10,365 bases of DNA, taken from Bacteroides sp. GTDB taxonomy: Bacteria > Bacteroidota > Bacteroidia > Bacteroidales > SM23-62. Where the stretch lies: positions 1 through 10,365 of the forward strand of contig DAOUVF010000064.1 in NCBI GenBank assembly GCA_030667765.1. The letters are read 5' to 3'. Of the stretch, positions 1 through 6,065 are shown one piece after another; position 1 is the first letter of the stretch; each line of letters opens with the position of its first letter. Position numbers and translations under genes: made by a program. The notes under the pieces were generated by a model. That model had not been told where the DNA came from. It saw only the letters and a program-made list of their open reading frames with translations, and did no database searches.

Positions 1-228
1 GATCACTACAGCCTCACCGGTGGCATTTCTTGACGATGGAAGAAATACTGCGATATCCGGATGTTGTACCAGGCTCAGCCGGACGATATTGGTAGTGTCT
101 GATTTCATCATCTCTCCGCTCTCCCTGTAATTCGGAGGATCACCCTCCCAGAGGGGAAGGATAAAGTTTTGGGATAGCAATGTGCCTGCAGCCAGACATA
201 ATAGAAGTGAAAAGAGTGATTTCTTCAT
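1..228 (-). CDS. Exported alpha/beta-hydrolase esterase, N-terminal part (cut by window edge)
   Basis: Only the first 76 codons are present, and the frame is open to the window edge. Residues 1-19 form a Sec signal peptide (two Lys, then a Leu/Ala-rich core, then SQ), so the product is exported. The mature start NFILPLWEGDPPNY and the later stretch DIAVFLPSSRNATGEAVVI match the usual opening of Bacteroidota acetyl-xylan-esterase-like alpha/beta hydrolases: an 'LWxxGxPN' segment, a beta strand ending in a 'xxLP' turn, then 'TGxAVVI', which normally leads into the oxyanion motif PGGGY. That motif and the Ser-Asp-His triad lie outside the window, so activity cannot be judged. The gene starts 30 bp after the sulfatase stop and is probably cotranscribed with it. 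Deacylation of a decorated glycan would fit beside sulfate removal. The family call is fairly safe, but the substrate is unknown and a pectin or xylan acetyl esterase or a related carboxylesterase are all possible. Confidence 0.72.
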   Translation of the reverse strand, partial: MKKSLFSLLLCLAAGTLLSQNFILPLWEGDPPNYRESGEMMKSDTTNIVRLSLVQHPDIAVFLPSSRNATGEAVVI

Positions 229-258
229 GGTAGTTAAAGATAATATATCCGGTGAAAT

Positions 259-2103
259 TCATTTGCGCCTGACGTAAACGTAATAGGCACTGCATATTGT
301 TTCCCTGGTTTTATCATCAAACCAGGTTTGAAGAGCCATGGGACCCGCTTCCAGATGAACGGTGAAGGTGACCGATGTTTGTCCCGGTTCAATAGTTTTC
401 ACCAGGCCTTCAAACATAAATGGCTTTTTATCCTCAAATGCAAAATGGTTTATATTGCTGATGGAGAGCCTTGCCCTTGAAATGGGCAGGGCCTCACCAC
501 CTATCTTACTTTCTTCTATCAATGGGGTGTCAATTTCCCTGGGCCAGCGACGAAGTTCAAAGTCATATTCTCCGGCCTCTGCAACTTCGAGCTCCCAGTA
601 ACCGGTTTTGCGGGTGCCGTTGAGAATTTGTCGTTGCTGATCCACAAATACATCCAGCCATTCGCAGGCAGTCAGCATCATGGGATTCTCACGATCATTA
701 CCTATGACAACTCGTTGTGGCACATTGGCAATATGTTTAACCTCTTCACACCAGTCATTGAGATGGCTTCTCATTTTTTTAGCTATTTCAGGGTAGGAAT
801 CAATAACATTGGTTTGTTGCAATGGATCGGAAGCCAGGTCATATAATTCACGATCTTCGAGCAGCCGCCATCTCTTCCAGAGAACACCACCACTTTCCCG
901 TTTGAGGATGCTCTGGCTATAAGGCGAGGCTGAATTATAACCTATAGGCATCCGGCTGTAATTGATGACCAGTATGCGGTCTTGGGGGACTTCCATCTCC
1001 CCGCGTAGAAATGGTGCCAGGCTTATTCCGTCAAAATCATCTGATGCATGAGTGTTCAGCTGACAAAGGTCAACAAGGGTAGGAAGAATATCCTGAACCT
1101 GGGTCAGGCCATCAATATCACGGGGGGCTGAAAACCCTCCTTCTGGCCAGCTGATAAAACATGGAACTCGGTGTCCGCCCTCCCAGAGTTCCGTCTTCAT
1201 ACCCCGCATTCCGGCATTGAAATACCGGGGACCGTGAGTACTGCCGTTATCGCTTGTAAATATCAATATGGTATTTTCGGTAAGCCCTTCTTTTTCAAGG
1301 TATTTTATAAGTTTCCCCATATTGGTATCGATATTTCGGACCATAGCCAGGTACCGAACCAGGCTGTTTTTCAGGCCTTGTTCCATATCCAAAAAATCAG
1401 ATTCTGCAAAAGCTGCCTCTAAGGCAATGATATCCTCTTCCTTGGCAATGAGTGGACCATGTGGTGTATTTGTGGGGATATAGGTAAGGAATGGTTTTCC
1501 GGCTTTCACAGATTTACTCATAAACTCCATCGCCTCCTTGAAAAAGATATCGGTGCAATAGCCCGTGAAACTTTCTCTCCTTCCATTTCTGATATAGGTA
1601 TCATCAAAATAGTTGTTACCCCAAAAATCCGGCACAGATCCTATGTGCGAGGAAGGGAACCAGACTGTTTCCTGGAATCCCCGATCTTCAGGCCTGAAAG
1701 GATAATTATCTCCAAGATGCCACTTACCGAAGATGCCGGTATGATAACCATTTTCGGCAAACATATCTGCCATGGTTGAGATTTCAGGCCGCAACAAGGA
1801 ACGCCCGCTGCTGACATTGATGGCCCCGTTGCGTGCAGCATCAAGCCCGGTCATCAGCTGGCCCCTGGTAGGTGTGCACATCGGGGCTGCATGATAATCA
1901 TTGAATCGCAGGCTCCGCCTGGCCAACTCATCAAGATTTGGTGTTTTCAAAATTGGATTACCATGACAGGAAAGTTCGCCATAACCCTGATCATCAGTCA
2001 TAACGATTATGACATTGGGCCTGTCCTTTACTTCGTCAATTCCACATGCGGTGAGCGCGAATGGAAGGATCACCCATAAGTAAACAATAATATAATTCTT
2101 CAT
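259..2103 (-). CDS. Lipoprotein sulfatase (S1 formylglycine-dependent, arylsulfatase type)
   Basis: This complete 614-residue sulfatase hydrolyses sulfate esters, here most likely on a polysaccharide or oligosaccharide. The signal peptide ends in lipobox LTAC (Cys20), so a membrane-anchored lipoprotein is expected. The alkaline-phosphatase-like fold starts at residue 29 (RPNVIIVMTDDQGYG), where Asp37 and Asp38 are metal ligands. The signature CTPTRGQLMTG begins at Cys76, the residue converted to formylglycine. Further active-site matches are GKWHLG (Lys127, His129), TPHGP (His215), SDNG (Asp285, Asn286) and Lys303. All key residues are present. After about residue 470 comes a beta-rich C-terminal domain (GYWELEV, then FELRRWPRE, ending AYYVYVRRK) that recurs in related sulfatases and may help bind substrate. 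The protein lies downstream of a decayed T9SS protein gene and 30 bp upstream of an esterase gene. Maturation would need a formylglycine-generating enzyme or anSME encoded elsewhere. Subfamily and sulfated substrate cannot be assigned from the sequence alone. Confidence 0.95.
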   Translation of the reverse strand: MKNYIIVYLWVILPFALTACGIDEVKDRPNVIIVMTDDQGYGELSCHGNPILKTPNLDELARRSLRFNDYHAAPMCTPTRGQLMTGLDAARNGAINVSSGRSLLRPEISTMADMFAENGYHTGIFGKWHLGDNYPFRPEDRGFQETVWFPSSHIGSVPDFWGNNYFDDTYIRNGRRESFTGYCTDIFFKEAMEFMSKSVKAGKPFLTYIPTNTPHGPLIAKEEDIIALEAAFAESDFLDMEQGLKNSLVRYLAMVRNIDTNMGKLIKYLEKEGLTENTILIFTSDNGSTHGPRYFNAGMRGMKTELWEGGHRVPCFISWPEGGFSAPRDIDGLTQVQDILPTLVDLCQLNTHASDDFDGISLAPFLRGEMEVPQDRILVINYSRMPIGYNSASPYSQSILKRESGGVLWKRWRLLEDRELYDLASDPLQQTNVIDSYPEIAKKMRSHLNDWCEEVKHIANVPQRVVIGNDRENPMMLTACEWLDVFVDQQRQILNGTRKTGYWELEVAEAGEYDFELRRWPREIDTPLIEESKIGGEALPISRARLSISNINHFAFEDKKPFMFEGLVKTIEPGQTSVTFTVHLEAGPMALQTWFDDKTRETICSAYYVYVRRK

Positions 2104-2140
2104 AAATCTCTGGTAAATTTTAAAATTATGTCTATTTGCA

Positions 2141-2684
2141 TTAATGTTGCATGATCACCAACTGCCGCCGTTCTTCTCCTGCCTGTAGAATATAGGACCC
2201 AGGATCCAGACCGCCCAGGTCGATAAGGGTTTTTGTATGTCCTTGGGGGACCAGCGATGTCCTCATTAATTTTCCCTGCACGGAATAAAGTTCAATATGA
2301 TCTACCCCTTCCCCCTGAATTGGTATGCATCATTACCGGACCCGGACCGCAGATATCTCCCCTCTCCGTATTTCTGAAATGCACACTGGTAAAGATCCCC
2401 ATTATATTTATTCCCGCCTCCACAACCCAGGTCTCCCCAGCATCAAGAGTATGCAGCCTTAGCCCGAGTGTATCACTACCAAATCCAACGACCCAACCCA
2501 TGGTATCATTAATAAAAAAGATATCAAAGATCTTGGCGTGCAGAAGGATATAACTTGTATCCCAGGTGGCTCCACCATCCATTGTTTTCATGATGGAGGC
2601 AGTATCATTGGCGGATGAATTTACCCCGGTAAAGGGCAGAAGAATTGTCCAAAAAATGGCAACGAAAGTTTTCCTGGGTTTCAT
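2141..2684 (-). pseudogene. Broken secreted Ycf48/BNR-like repeat protein with out-of-frame T9SS sorting tail
   Basis: An open frame of 130 codons (2684-2292) begins with a signal peptide (residues 1-24). It then shows repeat turns KTMDGGATW (33-41), HTLDAGETW (78-86) and a partial HTNSGG (120-125), each paired with an aromatic strand such as FDIFFINDTMGWVVG. This is the pattern of Ycf48-like or BNR/sialidase-type beta-propeller blades. The frame then ends in unrelated RGRSY. In the next frame, from about 2320 to the TAA at 2141, lies a 59-residue T9SS type A sorting domain (DHIELYSVQGKLM, then LGGLDPGSYIL, ending QLVIMQH). Just upstream, that second frame is closed by TAA and TGA, so the two parts belong to one gene. 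About two and a half blades are too few for a propeller, so an internal deletion plus frameshift is likely. Removing one G from the run at 2311-2315 would fuse the parts into roughly 180 residues. A sequencing error in that run cannot be excluded. The gene is first in the presumed sulfatase-esterase operon. Confidence 0.8.
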
Positions 2685-2861
2685 GATGTGGTTTATTTAG
2701 GGGACCACTATCATAATGTTAAGCATAAATGAGGAAAGATGAAAATGAACGCGCCTGATAATTCAATATTGTGAATCTTTTTCTAATAACTCTACATCAG
2801 TTTCGAGGGTTAAATCTGGAATTATTTTACATCTTTAAAAATTCCACCCAATAAAAACATC
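2685..2861. promoter_or_regulatory. Divergent intergenic region between the sulfatase operon and carB
   Basis: This 177-bp A/T-rich spacer must hold the promoters for carB (rightward) and probably for the leftward repeat-protein/sulfatase/esterase operon. The best match to the Bacteroidota -7 element (TAnnTTTG) for carB is TAAATCTG at 2811-2818, five of six fixed bases, about 43 bp before the start codon. No TTTG sits at the expected -33 spacing, so the call is weak. A short inverted repeat, ATTCA-6-TGAAT at 2761-2776, contains the 8-bp palindrome CAATATTG and could be an operator, but such repeats are common by chance in A/T-rich DNA. No leftward promoter, riboswitch or attenuator could be supported. 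Confidence 0.35.
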
Positions 2862-5800
2862 ATGGCAAAAAGAAAAGACATTGACAAAGTCCTGATCATC
2901 GGTTCAGGTCCCATTATTATCGGACAGGCATGTGAATTTGATTACTCGGGAACCCAGGCTTGCAAGGCCTTGCGTTCACTTGGGTACAAAATTGTACTGG
3001 TCAATTCCAATCCCGCGACCATCATGACAGATCCCGGGATGGCAGACGTCACCTATATTGAACCCCTGAATGAGTTTGCCCTGACAGAAATTATCAAGAA
3101 GGAAAGGCCTGATGCGCTGCTTCCGAACCTGGGTGGTCAAACGGGACTGAACCTTTCTTCCCTGCTGGCAAAAAAAGGCATTCTGGAGAAATATGGTGTG
3201 AAAGTTATCGGGGTAAACATTGATGCCATTGAAAGAGGCGAGGACCGCACAGCCTTCAAGGAAACCATGAACCGGCTGGGTATTGAAATGCCTGAAAGCA
3301 CCGCAGTGAATACCGTTGAAGATGCTGAGAGGGTTGCCGCCGAACTAGGATATCCTGTGGTATTGCGGCCTGCCTATACCATGGGAGGAACCGGGGGTGG
3401 ACTGGTCTACAATGTCGAGGAGTTGAGGACAATTTGCAGCAGGGGCTTGTCGGCAAGTATTGTTAACCAGGTACTGGTCGAAGAATCTGTTCTGGGCTGG
3501 GAAGAACTGGAGTTAGAAGTGGTAAGGGATGCCAAAAACCAGATGATTACGGTATGTTTTATCGAAAATGTCGATGCCATGGGTGTGCATACCGGGGATT
3601 CATTTTGTACCGCACCCATGCTTACCATTTCTCCGGAGCTGCAGGCCCGACTGCAAAAATATTCCTACGATATTGTCGAGGCAATAGAGGTTATCGGAGG
3701 CACAAACGTACAATTTGCGCATGATCCTGAGACCGGAAAGGTTGTGGTAATTGAGATCAATCCACGTACATCCCGCTCATCTGCCCTTGCTTCCAAGGCC
3801 ACCGGTTTTCCGATTGCCCTGGTATCTTCCCTCCTGGCAGGTGGACTAACAATGGATGAGATACCGTACTGGCGTGATGGCACACTTGAAAAATATACAC
3901 CGTCAGGAGATTACGTGGTGGTAAAATTTGCCCGATGGGCCTTTGAAAAATTTGATGGACTGGAAGACAAGCTCGGTACACAGATGCAGGCTGTTGGCGA
4001 AGTAATGAGCATTGGTAAAAATTATAAGGAAGCCCTTCAGAAGGCCATTCGTTCATTGGAGAACGGACGTTATGGACTTGGTTTTGCGAAGGATTTTAAC
4101 AAGAAATCTTTAGATGATCTTCTGGCAATGCTTAAACATGCTTCCAGCGAAAGGCAGTTTATTATGTATGAAGCCTTGCGAAAAGGGGCGGATATAGATG
4201 ACTTATTTAAAAAAACATATATCAAAACCTGGTTTATTTCACAGATGAAGGAACTGGTGGACCTGGAAGAAGAAATACTCAAATACAAAGGAAAAGTCCT
4301 GCCGGATGATTTGTTTATACAGGCGAAAAAAGACGGATTTGCCGACAGATATTTATCCCTGTTGCTGGATATTCCCGAAAAGGAGATCAGGGATAAACGC
4401 ATCTCACTCGGTATGAAAGAAGCATGGGAACCTGTCCCGGTTAGCGGTGTTGAAAATGCAGCCTATTACTTTTCCACCTATAATGCACCTGACACGGTTG
4501 AAGTCAGTGACAATAAGAAGATCATGGTCCTGGGAGGAGGTCCCAACAGGATAGGGCAGGGAATTGAGTTTGATTATTGTTGTGTCCATGCAGCCATGGC
4601 CATTCGTGAAGCCGGATATGAATCAATTATGGTAAACTGCAACCCGGAAACAGTATCAACAGATTATGACACTTCCGACAAATTATATTTTGAACCTCTG
4701 ACGGTGGAGGATGTGCTGAGTATCTATTACAAGGAGAAGCCGGAAGGGGTGATCGTGCAGTTCGGGGGACAAACACCATTGAATATTGCAAATGAGCTTG
4801 CTGAGGCCGGGGTTAAGATCCTGGGTACTACCCCCGAAACAATAGACCTCGCAGAGGACCGTGACCGTTTCAGGAAGATCATGACGAAGCTGGAGATCCC
4901 GCAGCCGGAATCGGGAATGGCCAGTACGCTTGATGAAGCCATCGAAATCGCCGGAAGGATAGGATATCCCCTGATGGTGAGGCCCTCCTATGTGCTGGGA
5001 GGCCGTGCAATGAAGATCATCCTGGATGAAGAAATGCTGGAACAATATGTCGCAGAGGCAGTTGACGTCTCACCAGACAGGCCCCTGCTGATTGATATGT
5101 TCCTCGAAGATGCCATTGAAGCGGAAGCCGATGCCATCGCAGATGGAAAGGATGTATTTGTTCCTGCAGTCATGCAGCATATTGAATATGCCGGCATTCA
5201 TTCCGGAGATTCCGCCTGTGTGATACCACCGGTTATTATTTCTGAAAAACATGAGGAGACGATTAAGGAATACACGAGGAAAATTGCCAATGAATTGAAT
5301 GTAGTCGGCTTGATGAATATTCAATATGCCATCTATGATGATGTCGTCTATATACTGGAGGCAAATCCCAGGGCATCCCGCACGGTACCCCTGGTATCGA
5401 AAGTGTGCAATATTTCCATGGCAACAATTGCCACCCAGATCCTGCTGGGACAAAAACTTGCTGACTTTGAACTGAAAGACAAGAAGTTTAAGCATTTTGG
5501 CGTGAAGGAAGCTGTATTTCCTTTTAATATGTTTCCGGATGTGGATCCTTTATTGGGACCGGAGATGCGGTCGACCGGCGAGGTATTGGGACTGTCCGAC
5601 ACCTATGGCATGTCATTCTATAAATCTCAGGAGGCAGCCCAGACCAGCCTGCCCATTGAAGGTACTGTCCTTATTACCATTGCGAACCGGGACAAGGATA
5701 AGATCCTTGAATTCGCCAGGAACTTCCAGGACATGCAATTTAAGATCCTTGCCACGGGAGGCACGCAAAAATTCCTGGAAGAACAGGGTATCCACGCCGA

Positions 5801-6065
5801 ATTGATCAAGAAGGTTCATGAGGGCAGGCCAAATATCGTGGATGCAATCACCAATGGAAAAATACACCTGGTGGTTAATACCCCTTCCGGGAAACAATCT
5901 GAGTATGATGATTCCTATATCCGGAAGAGCTCCATTAAATACAAGGTCCCGTATATTACGACCACCTCAGCAGCCCTGGCTGCCACCAAAGGCATCAAGG
6001 ACCGGAGAAACGGGGCCTACAAAGTGAAATCACTGCAGGAATATCACGCTGATATTAAAGATTAA
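2862..6065 (+). CDS. carB: Carbamoyl phosphate synthetase large subunit
   Basis: CarB makes carbamoyl phosphate from bicarbonate, ammonia (delivered by the CarA glutaminase subunit) and two ATP, feeding pyrimidine and arginine synthesis in the cytoplasm. The 1067 residues match the usual bacterial length of about 1070. The carboxyphosphate ATP-grasp half spans about residues 1-400, with Arg129, Arg169, Gly175-Gly176, Glu215, His243 and the EINPR ligands (Glu298, Asn300, Arg302) in place. An oligomerisation linker spans about 402-548. The carbamoyl-phosphate ATP-grasp half runs from about 552 (VLGGGPNRIGQGIEFDY) to 930. The MGS-like allosteric domain runs from about 934 to the end, with ATGGTQKFL and RPNIVDAI-type motifs that bind effectors such as UMP in relatives. 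The start MAKRKDIDKV is the family's conserved N-terminus. There is no obvious Shine-Dalgarno, as is normal in Bacteroidota. carA is not adjacent. The stop overlaps that of the convergent GH106-like gene. The enzyme looks fully functional. Confidence 0.99.
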   Translation: MAKRKDIDKVLIIGSGPIIIGQACEFDYSGTQACKALRSLGYKIVLVNSNPATIMTDPGMADVTYIEPLNEFALTEIIKKERPDALLPNLGGQTGLNLSSLLAKKGILEKYGVKVIGVNIDAIERGEDRTAFKETMNRLGIEMPESTAVNTVEDAERVAAELGYPVVLRPAYTMGGTGGGLVYNVEELRTICSRGLSASIVNQVLVEESVLGWEELELEVVRDAKNQMITVCFIENVDAMGVHTGDSFCTAPMLTISPELQARLQKYSYDIVEAIEVIGGTNVQFAHDPETGKVVVIEINPRTSRSSALASKATGFPIALVSSLLAGGLTMDEIPYWRDGTLEKYTPSGDYVVVKFARWAFEKFDGLEDKLGTQMQAVGEVMSIGKNYKEALQKAIRSLENGRYGLGFAKDFNKKSLDDLLAMLKHASSERQFIMYEALRKGADIDDLFKKTYIKTWFISQMKELVDLEEEILKYKGKVLPDDLFIQAKKDGFADRYLSLLLDIPEKEIRDKRISLGMKEAWEPVPVSGVENAAYYFSTYNAPDTVEVSDNKKIMVLGGGPNRIGQGIEFDYCCVHAAMAIREAGYESIMVNCNPETVSTDYDTSDKLYFEPLTVEDVLSIYYKEKPEGVIVQFGGQTPLNIANELAEAGVKILGTTPETIDLAEDRDRFRKIMTKLEIPQPESGMASTLDEAIEIAGRIGYPLMVRPSYVLGGRAMKIILDEEMLEQYVAEAVDVSPDRPLLIDMFLEDAIEAEADAIADGKDVFVPAVMQHIEYAGIHSGDSACVIPPVIISEKHEETIKEYTRKIANELNVVGLMNIQYAIYDDVVYILEANPRASRTVPLVSKVCNISMATIATQILLGQKLADFELKDKKFKHFGVKEAVFPFNMFPDVDPLLGPEMRSTGEVLGLSDTYGMSFYKSQEAAQTSLPIEGTVLITIANRDKDKILEFARNFQDMQFKILATGGTQKFLEEQGIHAELIKKVHEGRPNIVDAITNGKIHLVVNTPSGKQSEYDDSYIRKSSIKYKVPYITTTSAALAATKGIKDRRNGAYKVKSLQEYHADIKD

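Noticed and set aside
2761..2776. Inverted repeat ATTCA-6-TGAAT with inner palindrome CAATATTG in the divergent spacer
   Set aside because: Five-base arms in A/T-rich DNA are expected by chance. It is mentioned only as a weak operator candidate and not called as a separate site.
5070..5495. Open frame of 141 codons on the minus strand inside carB, and several similar ones
   Set aside because: They are antisense shadows of a highly conserved gene, with no recognisable domain or plausible start context.
2862..6065. Internal repeat of the two halves of carB (SGPIIIGQACEFDYSG versus GGPNRIGQGIEFDYCC)
   Set aside because: This is the ancient internal duplication found in all CarB proteins, not a new repeat.
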